Source: an uncultured Paraprevotella sp. (lineage in GTDB: Bacteria > Bacteroidota > Bacteroidia > Bacteroidales > Bacteroidaceae). From it: 40,380 bases of DNA. The stretch is from the NCBI GenBank assembly GCA_944321975.1, contig CALUNJ010000014.1, positions 1-40,380 on the forward strand. The letters run 5' to 3'. A program made the translations under genes and the position numbers. The notes beneath the pieces are model-generated. The model searched no databases. It was not told the origin of the DNA and was given only the letters and a program-made list of their open reading frames with translations. Shown piece by piece: positions 8,405 through 16,937 of this stretch. Numbering within the stretch: the stretch's first letter is position 1; each line of letters opens with the position of its first letter.

Positions 8405-10888
8405 ATGAATAAGACACAGAAATTGTTCGCTTTTGGAAGCCTTTTTGCCGTGGTGGCTGTTTCGGCACAGGAGGTAGTGCGTACGCCGGAAGGGGTGAAA
8501 AACTTCATCCGGATGCAGAATGTCACGGAAGAAGTCCGTTTCTATTCCGAGGGGATCGTGCGCGTCATCAAGTACCCCTCCGTCGAAATGCCCGATAAGA
8601 AAAGCTATCCGGTAGTCATGACACCGGAGGAGGTGGACATCGCCTACACCGAACAAGGCGACAAATTGTCGATGAAGACGGAACGCATGGAAGTCATCAT
8701 GGACAAGCATTCAGGGAAGATCACGTTCAAGGACGCGCAAGGCCGCCTGCTGGTGCAGGAAAAGGAATTCGGCACGAACTTCATCCCCTGCAAGGACGGC
8801 CCGCACGACAGTTACCGCGTCAGCCAGCGGTTCATGCTCTCGCCCGATGAGACCATTTACGGCCTCGGCCAGCAGCAGACCGGCAAGCTGGACCAGCGCG
8901 GACAGGAACTGATGCTGCGCAACGAGAACACTCGCGTGTGCATCCCTTATATCACTTCGGAAAAGGGCTACGGACTCTATTGGGACAACCCGTCGCCTAC
9001 GGTTTTTTCCGACACGCCGCAGGAAACCAGCTTCAACAGCGAGACCGGCCTGATGAGCGACTATTACCTTATTTATAAGGACGGCACACAGGACGGGGTC
9101 ATCGCCGGCATCCGCGAGCTGACGGGGCAGGCCACCATGCTGCCGCTCTGGACCATGGGCTACTGGCAGTGCCGCGAACGCTACAAGAGCCCCGACGAAC
9201 TGTGCGAGGTGCTGGACAAGCACCGCGAACTGGGAGTGCCCCTGGACGGCATCGTGCAGGATTGGCAGTATTGGGGATGCGACTCCAACTGGAATGCCAT
9301 GAAGTTCATGAACCCTCGCTATATCAACAAAATGGGCGACCCGCAGTGGATGAAATACCTGCCTTACGACGAGGATCCGAACGCCCGTTATCCCGAACCG
9401 CGCATTAAGAGTCCGCAAGAGATGATCGACTACGTGCACAAGCACCACGCGCACATCATGATTTCCGTGTGGGCCAACTTCGGCCCCTGGACCAACCAAT
9501 ACAAGGAACTGGAAGCCATGGGGGCTCTCCTGCCTTTCGAAAGCTGGCCGCGCCACCGGGGCGTACACCCTTACGACCCGTTCAATCCCGAGGCCCGCGA
9601 CCTATATTGGCGTTACCTGAAGCATCTTTATGATCTGGGTATCGATGCATGGTGGACCGACTCCACCGAACCTGACCGCTTCGACATGACGGAGGCCGAC
9701 TTCAGCCTGCCCACGGCGGACGGCACCTTCCGCAGCGTGCACAACGCCTTCCCCCTCATGAGCAACAAGGGCGTGTATGAGCATCAGCGTGCCGTGTCGG
9801 ACAGCAAACGCCTCTTCCTCATGACCCGTTCCTCCTACTTCGGACAGCAGCGTTACGGCTCTTTCTGTTGGAGCGGTGATGTGGTCTCACAGTGGGACGT
9901 GATGCGCAAGCAGATTGCCGGCGGACTGAACTATTCGCTCTGCGGCATTCCGTACTGGAACACCGACATCGGCGGTTTCTTCGGTTGGGAATACAACAAC
10001 GACTGGAAGGATGTGGCCATGCAGGAACTGCAGGTGCGCTGGATGCAATGGGGCTGCTTCATGCCCATCATGCGCAACCACTGTTCCTCACCGATGGAGT
10101 CCGAAATCTACAAGTTCGGCGAGCCGGGCTATTGGGCTTATGACGTGCAGAAGAAGTTCATCGAATTGCGCTACCGCCTTTTGCCCTATATCTATAGTCT
10201 CTGCGGTGCGGTGACCCAGGAAAGCGGCAGCATCATGCGGCCTTTCGTGATGGATTTTCCGAAAGACAAGAAGGCCATCCGGGTGGACAACGAATATATG
10301 TTTGGCCGCAACCTGCTTGTCATGCCGGTCACAGACTCGCTCTACACCTACTTTGACAAACAGGCCAAGAAGGGCTTTGCTACCGTACCGGATGTGGCCA
10401 AAGCCGTGAAGGACGTGCAAGTCTACCTGCCTCAAGGCACGAAATGGTATGACTTCTGGACCAATGCCACCCTTGAAGGAGGCCAGACGGTGAATCGCCC
10501 ATGCCCCATAGACCTCATGCCGGTGTATGTGAAGGCCGGCAGCATCTTGCCTTTCGGGCCGGCCGTGCAGTATGCCGCCGAGAAAAAGTGGGATAACCTT
10601 GAAATCCGGGTATATCCCGGAGCCGATGCTGATTTCACGCTTTACGAGGATGAAGGTGACAATTACAATTATGAGGAAGGCGCATTCACGCAGATCCGCT
10701 TCCATTGGGACGATGCCGCCCGCACGCTGACCATCGACGACCGCAAGGGGGCATACGACGGGATGCTGAAGAAGCGTTCTTTCCGGATCCTGGTGGTGGA
10801 TGGAGACTCACCTTCCGGAGATCGGGAGCCCGCAAAGTTCACCCGCACCGTCCGTTATAACGGAAAAGCCCAGACCATACAGCTTTAA
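8405..10888 (+). CDS. GH31 alpha-glycosidase (alpha-xylosidase/alpha-glucosidase type)
   Basis: This 827-aa secreted retaining alpha-glycosidase has a signal peptide (MNKTQKLFAFGSLFAVVAVSA|Q). Domains run in order: N-terminal mutarotase-like beta-sandwich (about 25-235), (beta/alpha)8 barrel (about 240-590) and C-terminal beta-domains including DUF5110 (about 690-800). The nucleophile is Asp419 in AWWTDSTEP and the acid/base Asp492 in CWSGDV. The WW-x-D-x-TEP form resembles the CjXyl31A/BoGH31A alpha-xylosidase branch, but alpha-glucosidase or transglucosidase activity is not excluded. The ATG at 8405 is chosen over the upstream in-frame ATG at 8339, because it gives a clean signal peptide and follows the promoter. 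It heads the GH31 cluster. Confidence 0.92.
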   Translation: MNKTQKLFAFGSLFAVVAVSAQEVVRTPEGVKNFIRMQNVTEEVRFYSEGIVRVIKYPSVEMPDKKSYPVVMTPEEVDIAYTEQGDKLSMKTERMEVIMDKHSGKITFKDAQGRLLVQEKEFGTNFIPCKDGPHDSYRVSQRFMLSPDETIYGLGQQQTGKLDQRGQELMLRNENTRVCIPYITSEKGYGLYWDNPSPTVFSDTPQETSFNSETGLMSDYYLIYKDGTQDGVIAGIRELTGQATMLPLWTMGYWQCRERYKSPDELCEVLDKHRELGVPLDGIVQDWQYWGCDSNWNAMKFMNPRYINKMGDPQWMKYLPYDEDPNARYPEPRIKSPQEMIDYVHKHHAHIMISVWANFGPWTNQYKELEAMGALLPFESWPRHRGVHPYDPFNPEARDLYWRYLKHLYDLGIDAWWTDSTEPDRFDMTEADFSLPTADGTFRSVHNAFPLMSNKGVYEHQRAVSDSKRLFLMTRSSYFGQQRYGSFCWSGDVVSQWDVMRKQIAGGLNYSLCGIPYWNTDIGGFFGWEYNNDWKDVAMQELQVRWMQWGCFMPIMRNHCSSPMESEIYKFGEPGYWAYDVQKKFIELRYRLLPYIYSLCGAVTQESGSIMRPFVMDFPKDKKAIRVDNEYMFGRNLLVMPVTDSLYTYFDKQAKKGFATVPDVAKAVKDVQVYLPQGTKWYDFWTNATLEGGQTVNRPCPIDLMPVYVKAGSILPFGPAVQYAAEKKWDNLEIRVYPGADADFTLYEDEGDNYNYEEGAFTQIRFHWDDAARTLTIDDRKGAYDGMLKKRSFRILVVDGDSPSGDREPAKFTRTVRYNGKAQTIQL

Positions 10889-10904
10889 GCATATCCTGAC
10901 GGTT

Positions 10905-10934
10905 CCGCTGGGATATTCCGGCGGGTCGTTTTTT
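10905..10934 (+). terminator. Terminator or attenuating hairpin between the two GH31 genes
   Basis: CCGCTGG (10905-10911) pairs with CCGGCGG (10918-10924) around GATATT, followed after four bases by six Ts. It may reduce transcription of the second GH31 gene or mark separate units. Confidence 0.55.
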
Positions 10935-10966
10935 ATATTGTTTTTATTAACCTAAAACATTTCATC

Positions 10967-13900
10967 ATGAAACAAACCTTGATTCCACGGCGTTACCTGT
11001 TCCGCTGCTTCACGCTCGGCGTGCTCGGGCTGGCCGCCAACGAAATGATCGCGCAGGAAGTCTACCGCTTCCATTGCCGCGACTATGTGACCGGGGATGC
11101 CCGACGTGCCCCCCAAACGGCTTTCAGCTACGATGACGAGCACAACACGTTCACGGTCAACGCAGCCGGCACGAACAACATCGCCTTCCAGATGGACAAG
11201 CAGAAGGACGGTGCCTACTACATCGACGACGCGCAGGACTGGTTCCTCGTGCAAGGCACCGACCTGGCCACCACGGCAGGCAGCAGCTATGTCTGGTGGT
11301 TCAACGGCTTCAACAACAACAGCCAGACCGCCCCGGCATACAGTGTGGACAACGGCGACGGCACGACCCTCGTGCTGTGGGACATCCGGAACACCGCCAC
11401 CCTCAACCCGAACATGGACTATACCCAGCCCATAATCCTCCTCTCCTCCCAGGGGCAGAGTTTCATCAACTGCATGGGACTGACCTCCACAGGCAGCAGT
11501 TCCACCATCTCCAACGTGGGCTACTATGCCAAGCATGAGGCGGCAGTGGCTTACCCGAAACTGATGGATACCTTCGGCTACACGGCGGAAAGCCTGACCA
11601 CGGAGATAAAAGGACTGCTGAGTCAGGCCATCCAAGAGGCACAGGCCGCCATCGAAGGGGATGCCGTGCAATCGGATGCCAAGACCGCCGTGGAAACGGC
11701 CATCAACGAGGCCCAAGGCTTCCTCTCCACCGGAGAAGCCACGGACTACACCGCAGCCTTCAACATGCTGAACAAGCTGCGCGAGGCCACAGACAGCTAC
11801 GAGGCGGCCGTCACCACTTACTCTTACGAAAAGACGGACTACGGCATCCAGGCCCGGCTGAACGACCAGTACGTCAGCATCATGCTCTACGCCGACGACA
11901 TTGTGCGCGTGGTGAAGAACTACGCGGCGGACATTGACAAGAAGAGCCTTTCCGTCATCGCCACGCCGCAGGCCGGCTTGGTTTCCGAAGTGACGGAAGA
12001 TGCGGAGAACCATACGGTGACCCTGAACACCGCCAAGGTGAAGGTGGTCTACCATCTCGCCACGGGACAGGTGGAAGTGCTCCGCTACAACGGGGCCGAA
12101 CTGCTCCGCGAGAAGGCAGGCGGCACCACGTTCTTCCCCAAGAAGGACGGCCCCTTCGACAGCTACCAGATTGCCACCACCTTCGAATTGGACGAGGACG
12201 AGCAGATCTACGGCATGGGGCAGATACAGGACGGCAACCTGAACCGCCGCGGCCTGACCTTCACCCTGGCACAGGACAACATGAAGGTGTGCATCCCTTA
12301 TTTCCAGTCCACCAAGAACTACGCCCTCTTCTGGGACAACTACTCGCCCACCACGTTCACGGACAATGCGGAAGGCACCCGCTTCCAGTCCACCGGCACG
12401 GAAATCGACTACTACGTGCTGGCCGGCGATGAAAGCGGGGAGGTGCTGGCCGCCATGCGCGAGCTGACGGGCAAGTCCCCGATGATTCCCTTGTGGAACT
12501 TCGGCCTCTACCAGAGCAAGGAACGCTACACCAGCACCACCGAAGTGCGGGAAGTCATCGACAAGTACCGCGAGCTGGGCGTGCCCATCGACTGCATCGT
12601 GCAGGACTGGCAGTACTGGGGCGGCGACAACCAATGGAACGCCCTGGCCTTCCTGAACCCGGCCTACAGCGACGCGGAAGCGATGATTGACCACGTGCAC
12701 GGACAGAACGCCAAACTGATGATTTCCATTTGGGCCAACTTCGGGCGCGATACTGAGGCCGGCCACGAGCTGGAAGCCCTGGGCCGCCTCATTCCCATCA
12801 ACAGCTACCCGTGGAACCAAGGCGTGCGGCCCTACGACGTGTATGACGCGGGAGCGCGGGACATCTATTGGAATTACCTCTACAACGGACTCATCAGCAA
12901 GGGCATCGACGCTTATTGGATGGACTCTACCGAACCGGACTACACCAACTGGCAAGAGTCCGACCTGGACTACGTGAGCGGCGAAGGGCGCACCTGGCGC
13001 AGCCTGCGCAACGCCTTCCCCATCGCCCACGTGGGCGGCGTGGCCGACCATCACCGTGCGCTGGAAGCCCAAGGCGACCCCTACCTGGCCGGCAAGCGCG
13101 TGTCCATCCTGACCCGTTCGGCCTTCGCCGGACAGCAACGCTACGGGGCCAACACCTGGAGCGGCGACGTGACGGCCAGCTGGCAGAACTTCGCGGCCCA
13201 GATCCCGGCGGCCTGCAACCTTTCCGTCTGCGGCATCCCGTACTGGAACAGCGACATCGGCGGCTTCTTCACCGGCGGCTACGGCGGAGTGGGCGACGCC
13301 AACTGGCGGCGGCTCTACATGCGCTGGATGCAGTTCGGCACCTTCACGCCGATGATGCGTTTCCACGGCACCAACACCCCGCGCGAGATCTGGCAGTTCG
13401 GCAGCGCGGACGACGGACTGGGCGACTACGACCACATCCTGAAGTACGTGAAGATGCGCTACCGCATGTTGCCTTACCTCTACAGCACGGCTTGGCAGGT
13501 GTACAAGAACGACGCCACCTTCATGCGCGCCCTGGCTGTCGCCTTCAACAGCGACAAGGACGGCTATGACGTGAAGGACGAATACATGTTCGGCGATGCC
13601 TTCCTCGTGGCTCCTGTGGTGCAGGACGCCGTGTCCAGCCGCGACGTCTACCTGCCGGACGGCACGAAGTGGATCGACTTCTGGACGGGCGAAAGCCTCG
13701 GTGGCGGACAGACCGTGAACAAACGGGCGAACATGGACATCATCCCGCTCTACGTGAAGGCCGGCAGCATCCTGCCCTGGGGGCCGGACGTGCAATACTC
13801 CACCGAGAAACCCTGGGACGATCTGGAAATCCGCGTCTACCCGGGAGCCGACGGCAGCTTCACCCTCTATGAGGACGAGAACGACAACTACAATTACGAG

Positions 13901-15340
13901 AACGGAGCCTACACGGAAATCCCCTTCACCTGGGACGACGACGCACAGACGCTGACCATCGGCGCACGCAACGGGGAGTTCGACGGCATGATGGAGGAGC
14001 GCACCTTCCGCATCGTCAAAGTGTCCACCCGCCGCGGCACGGGCGACCTGCACACCACGCAGTACGAGGCGGTGGTGAGATATGACGGGACGGAGACGCA
14101 AGTCGTGCTGGACAGCAAGGATCAGGCCATCGGGCTGGAGGACATCACGGCACAGTACATCCAAAACCCCAGCTTCGAGGAAGACGGAACGACCCTGGCA
14201 CAAACAGCGCCCAAGGGGTGGAACACGAACTGCAACACCAGCTGGTGGGGCGTGAACGCGGGCGGCGGCAACGGCGACCCCGTGGCCACGGACGGCAAGT
14301 ACATCTTCGGCGTATGGGACGGGGCGAACAGCGGCAAAAACGCAGAAATCTGCCAGACCCTCGAGAATCTGCCGGCCGGCACCTACCGCCTGACGGTGGA
14401 CATGCATGCCTCAAACAAAAACAACCTGAAACGTGTGGGGAACCAACGGTTGTTCGCCGGAGATGCCATAGCCTGTTTCAAGGACCAGATAACAGCCGCA
14501 GGCAACAGCGACATGCAACCGCTGCAGACTCTCAGCCTTGATTTCACCGTGAAGGCCGGAGACGGGCCGCTCACCATCGGCGTGACCACCTCGGATGCTC
14601 AGGACGAGACCTGGTACAAGATTGACAACTTCCGCCTTTATCGCGTGAACAGCCCCATGTTGACTCTGAACGAAGAAGAAAACCACGTGCCGGGGACGGA
14701 AGGCATGACGGACATCTGCCTCGTGCGTTCGTTGAAAGCAGGGAAGTGGAATACCTTCTGCGTCCCGTTCAGTCTCGATGAAACTCAGGTGAAAGCCTGT
14801 TTCAGCGACGTGAAACGCCTCTCTTCCGTGGACAAAGAGGAAGGCTCCTTCACCTTGAATTTCACCGACGCTGCCCGTATCGAAGCCGGAGTGCCTTATC
14901 TCGTCCGGCCGCTGGGCGAGGTGGCGGAAATGACGTGGCAAGGCGTGGCCGTGTCGAACGTCGAGGTGCCGGAAGTACAGGTAGACGGGGTGCGCTTTGT
15001 CGGAACCTACAGTCCGGCCACGATTGGAAGTGGTGAGTTTTTCATTCACGACAACGCTTTCTATTTGGCCGATGCGCCGGTAAACGTAAAAGGTTATCGT
15101 GCCTACATCGTCCTTGAAGACCAGCCCGTAAACCAGGTAAATCTCATGCGGATTGCCATTGACGGCCACGTGACGGCCGTTGGGACGGTGGCCGGAGCCG
15201 GCGCGGCAGAGGGCGACAAACGAGTGGATGTCTATACCGTGGACGGACTGCAGGTGAAGGCGGGCGTGCGCCAATCCGATGCGCTCGACGGGTTGCAGAA
15301 AGGCGTATATGTCGTTGGAGGCAAGAAATATGCAAAGTGA
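10967..15340 (+). CDS. Large modular GH31 glycosidase with C-terminal binding module and T9SS-like tail
   Basis: The 1457-aa product is about 600 aa longer than a plain GH31. Domains in order: signal peptide (to about residue 30, ...NEMIA|Q); N-terminal beta-rich module (about 31-200); helical linker resembling a FIVAR spacer (about 205-290); GH31 N-domain (about 295-500); GH31 barrel with nucleophile Asp653 (YWMDSTEP) and acid/base Asp734 (TWSGDV); DUF5110 (about 930-1020); galactose-binding-like module (about 1060-1225, from YIQNPSFEEDG to YKIDNFRLYR); a WNTFCVPFSL domain (about 1245-1390); and a tail ending GLQKGVYVVGGKKYAK that resembles type IX secretion sorting domains. It is a paralogue of the upstream gene and is probably displayed on the cell surface. 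Confidence 0.9.
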   Translation: MKQTLIPRRYLFRCFTLGVLGLAANEMIAQEVYRFHCRDYVTGDARRAPQTAFSYDDEHNTFTVNAAGTNNIAFQMDKQKDGAYYIDDAQDWFLVQGTDLATTAGSSYVWWFNGFNNNSQTAPAYSVDNGDGTTLVLWDIRNTATLNPNMDYTQPIILLSSQGQSFINCMGLTSTGSSSTISNVGYYAKHEAAVAYPKLMDTFGYTAESLTTEIKGLLSQAIQEAQAAIEGDAVQSDAKTAVETAINEAQGFLSTGEATDYTAAFNMLNKLREATDSYEAAVTTYSYEKTDYGIQARLNDQYVSIMLYADDIVRVVKNYAADIDKKSLSVIATPQAGLVSEVTEDAENHTVTLNTAKVKVVYHLATGQVEVLRYNGAELLREKAGGTTFFPKKDGPFDSYQIATTFELDEDEQIYGMGQIQDGNLNRRGLTFTLAQDNMKVCIPYFQSTKNYALFWDNYSPTTFTDNAEGTRFQSTGTEIDYYVLAGDESGEVLAAMRELTGKSPMIPLWNFGLYQSKERYTSTTEVREVIDKYRELGVPIDCIVQDWQYWGGDNQWNALAFLNPAYSDAEAMIDHVHGQNAKLMISIWANFGRDTEAGHELEALGRLIPINSYPWNQGVRPYDVYDAGARDIYWNYLYNGLISKGIDAYWMDSTEPDYTNWQESDLDYVSGEGRTWRSLRNAFPIAHVGGVADHHRALEAQGDPYLAGKRVSILTRSAFAGQQRYGANTWSGDVTASWQNFAAQIPAACNLSVCGIPYWNSDIGGFFTGGYGGVGDANWRRLYMRWMQFGTFTPMMRFHGTNTPREIWQFGSADDGLGDYDHILKYVKMRYRMLPYLYSTAWQVYKNDATFMRALAVAFNSDKDGYDVKDEYMFGDAFLVAPVVQDAVSSRDVYLPDGTKWIDFWTGESLGGGQTVNKRANMDIIPLYVKAGSILPWGPDVQYSTEKPWDDLEIRVYPGADGSFTLYEDENDNYNYENGAYTEIPFTWDDDAQTLTIGARNGEFDGMMEERTFRIVKVSTRRGTGDLHTTQYEAVVRYDGTETQVVLDSKDQAIGLEDITAQYIQNPSFEEDGTTLAQTAPKGWNTNCNTSWWGVNAGGGNGDPVATDGKYIFGVWDGANSGKNAEICQTLENLPAGTYRLTVDMHASNKNNLKRVGNQRLFAGDAIACFKDQITAAGNSDMQPLQTLSLDFTVKAGDGPLTIGVTTSDAQDETWYKIDNFRLYRVNSPMLTLNEEENHVPGTEGMTDICLVRSLKAGKWNTFCVPFSLDETQVKACFSDVKRLSSVDKEEGSFTLNFTDAARIEAGVPYLVRPLGEVAEMTWQGVAVSNVEVPEVQVDGVRFVGTYSPATIGSGEFFIHDNAFYLADAPVNVKGYRAYIVLEDQPVNQVNLMRIAIDGHVTAVGTVAGAGAAEGDKRVDVYTVDGLQVKAGVRQSDALDGLQKGVYVVGGKKYAK

Positions 15341-15369
15341 TTTTCCTAATCCTAAAAACAAATGATTCC

Positions 15370-15543
15370 ATGAAAAAGAGAATTTATGTGGCTCCCAAGG
15401 CGGAAACCGTGGACATGGCTCCCGCGAACATGATGGCTTCATCCGTGCGGTCCAATCTGGACCTTGAATATGGCGGGTCCGCGTCCGTGCAACAGGTCTA
15501 TGAGGCGGACGGCAATGTGAACAACGGTTGGGAGTTGTGGTGA
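15370..15543 (+). CDS. 57-aa Bacteroidales small peptide
   Basis: The peptide starts MKKRIYVAPKAETVDMAPAN and ends NVNNGWELW. It belongs in style to the short Bacteroidales proteins that open with MKK-x-Y-x-x-P-x-x-E-x-V and then a short hydrophobic patch (MMASS), whose role is unknown. There is no classical signal peptide. It starts 29 nt after the GH31 stop codon and is likely cotranscribed. It is acidic in its C-terminal half. Coding is supported by the recognisable N-terminal pattern only. Confidence 0.65.
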   Translation: MKKRIYVAPKAETVDMAPANMMASSVRSNLDLEYGGSASVQQVYEADGNVNNGWELW

Positions 15544-15660
15544 GTATAAGGCGTGTATGACACCGGGCTGATTCCTTGGGGCGGTAGGAATGTAGCGGGG
15601 ACCGCTAAATGTTGGCGGTGTTGAAGAGGGAAGGCTTTTCTGCCGCCTCGTGAAGGAACT

Positions 15661-15911
15661 CGGAATAGGACAAAATCACTCTCAAGAGGAACGTAAATTT
15701 CCCTCAGGCGATTCACATTTTTTTCTCAAGCCAAAAAAATGTGAATCACTTGAGGGAAATCCGTGTGTTTCAAGCGATGTGCCTTTCCGCTGATTCTTAA
15801 TGAAATAAGATTTCCCCTCAAAATAGGATCATATAGACCTGGGCCTGGAGTTCACGGAAGGGGGATGGGGGTGGCGAGGGCGAGGTTGCGTGGAGCCGGT
15901 GCGGGCTGTTG
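15661..15911 (+). repeat. Dispersed 22-bp-phased repeat element, copy 2
   Basis: Hexamers CTCAAG/CTCAGG/CTCAAG start at 15681, 15703 and 15725 (22-bp spacing), with an inverted CTTGAG at 15749-15754. Arms 15703-15724 and 15733-15754 enclose the same 8-nt loop as copy 1. The first 232 bp (15661-15892) align with 4145-4376 without net gaps. It also lies between convergent genes. Confidence 0.85.
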
Positions 15912-16001
15912 CCCCATAGAGGAGGACGCGGAAAAAGCGGTTCCCATAAATTTCTACTGCTCCTGGTTCTTTCTTTCAGGAAGAGGAACGGCAAGGCCGG
16001 A

Positions 16002-16047
16002 AACCACAAAGCGGGCGCTGTGATGCGGCCCGCTTTGTGGTTTTTGT
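16002..16047 (+). terminator. Strong terminator after the GH31 cluster
   Basis: A perfect 15-bp stem (16002-16016 with 16028-16042) is followed on the plus strand by TTTTGTT. On the minus strand only three Ts follow, so it acts mainly for the plus-strand genes but could also slow transcripts of the SIMPL gene. Confidence 0.8.
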
Positions 16048-16126
16048 TCATCTTGCAACAGACGGAAGAAGCAAGCGTTTGGTTCCTCCTGTTTTTTTAG
16101 GGGAGGAATGGCTTGCGTGGATCCCG

Positions 16127-16828
16127 TCAGTCTTCCAACAGGTAGTCAATGGTGGTCACTACGCGCACTTGCTTGATGTAGGGTGTGTTGGAGTCTCTGT
16201 CGCTAATCGAGAATTGTCCTTGGTTGGCTCTTTGGATTCCTCCCAGGCGGCTGCCGGAGTCTTTTGCGAATTTTTCTGCGGCCACCCGTGCGTTTTTCGT
16301 GGCTTCTTCGATCATTTTCGGCTTAATGTCGTTGAGGCTCGTGTAGTCGTAGGCCACGTTGTACCGGTAGTCCCCCGAAGTGATGGCGACGCCTTGTTTG
16401 AGCAATTCGCTTTGTTCGTTGATGAGGTTGCGCACCAAGTCCACTTGCCGCGAAGTGACGGTGACCACCGTGGTCACATTGTAGCGGTAGGGTTGCGGGG
16501 TGTTGTTGTAGCGGTCGGCTTTGGTGTCGATGATTTCCGGTGCGTTCACGCTGATTTCCTCTTCCTTGATGCCTTTGCTTTTCAGGAAATCGGTGATGGT
16601 CTGGTTGGTTTCCTTGATTTCGTTGTAGAGCGAAATCAGGTCGTTGCCCAGCACCTTGTAGGTCAGCGGCCAGGTCACTTTGTCGGCTTTTACTTCCATT
16701 TCGGCCAATCCCTTGACCGTCACCACGCGGCTGCGGGCGGAGAAGTCGGAAAGCCCGTTGCGCACAAACAATCCTGCCACGGCCAGTCCCACGGCCAGGA
16801 GGAAGGACTCAATGATTCGATTTTTCAT
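16127..16828 (-). CDS. SIMPL-domain (DUF541) protein
   Basis: This 233-aa protein has an N-terminal hydrophobic segment (about residues 5-22) that works as a signal anchor or signal peptide, followed by a SIMPL domain. The domain begins VVTVKGLAEMEVKADKVTW, the characteristic 'V-x-G-x-A-x-x-x-x-x-P/W-D' opening, and ends in the conserved VVTTIDYLL strand. The family is periplasmic in E. coli (YggE), where it is linked to stress tolerance, but its biochemical role is unsettled. The long upstream open frame is rejected because SIMPL proteins begin with this segment. Confidence 0.85.
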   Translation of the reverse strand: MKNRIIESFLLAVGLAVAGLFVRNGLSDFSARSRVVTVKGLAEMEVKADKVTWPLTYKVLGNDLISLYNEIKETNQTITDFLKSKGIKEEEISVNAPEIIDTKADRYNNTPQPYRYNVTTVVTVTSRQVDLVRNLINEQSELLKQGVAITSGDYRYNVAYDYTSLNDIKPKMIEEATKNARVAAEKFAKDSGSRLGGIQRANQGQFSISDRDSNTPYIKQVRVVTTIDYLLED

Positions 16829-16855
16829 ATGTTGAGGTTTTAAATGATTCAGGAA

Positions 16856-16863
16856 CAAATATA
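16856..16863 (-). promoter_or_regulatory. Probable -7 box for the SIMPL gene
   Basis: The minus strand reads TATATTTG, 27 nt before the ATG at 16828. No -33 TTTG is at the standard spacing. Confidence 0.5.
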
Positions 16864-16897
16864 GCACGGCGGAACGTGATTCCCGCATGGAAAGTCT

Positions 16898-16937
16898 GAA
16901 AAAACCTAAAACCCCCGTTTTTTTTATCCTTTGGGGG
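16898..16937 (-). terminator. Possible terminator after the AraC-type regulator
   Basis: On the minus strand CCCCC (16933-16937) and GGGGG (16912-16916) can pair across a 16-nt loop, followed by TTTTAGGTTTTTT. The stem overlaps the regulator's last codons. The long loop makes this uncertain. Confidence 0.4.

Larger units (their letters stand above)
15544..16126. other. Intergenic region between convergent genes
   Basis: The 583 nt hold repeat copy 2 (15661-15911) and the terminator at 16002-16047. No gene is supported. In 15544-15660 and 15912-16001 I see nothing further. Confidence 0.6.

Noticed and set aside
8090-8526. Minus-strand frames with 17-residue repeats across the 51-bp tandem repeat
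   Set aside because: The repeats come from the DNA units (51 is a multiple of three). The frames run into the GH31 gene on the opposite strand and have no start signals, so a regulatory array is the simpler reading.
10952-14407. 1151-aa minus-strand open frame opposite the large GH31 gene
   Set aside because: It is a GC-rich antisense shadow of the GH31 coding sequence, has no recognisable domains, and is rich in His, Val and Arg as expected from reversed codons.
8405-15340. Polysaccharide utilisation locus
   Set aside because: There are two GH31 enzymes, but no SusC- or SusD-like gene anywhere in the window, so the label is not supported.
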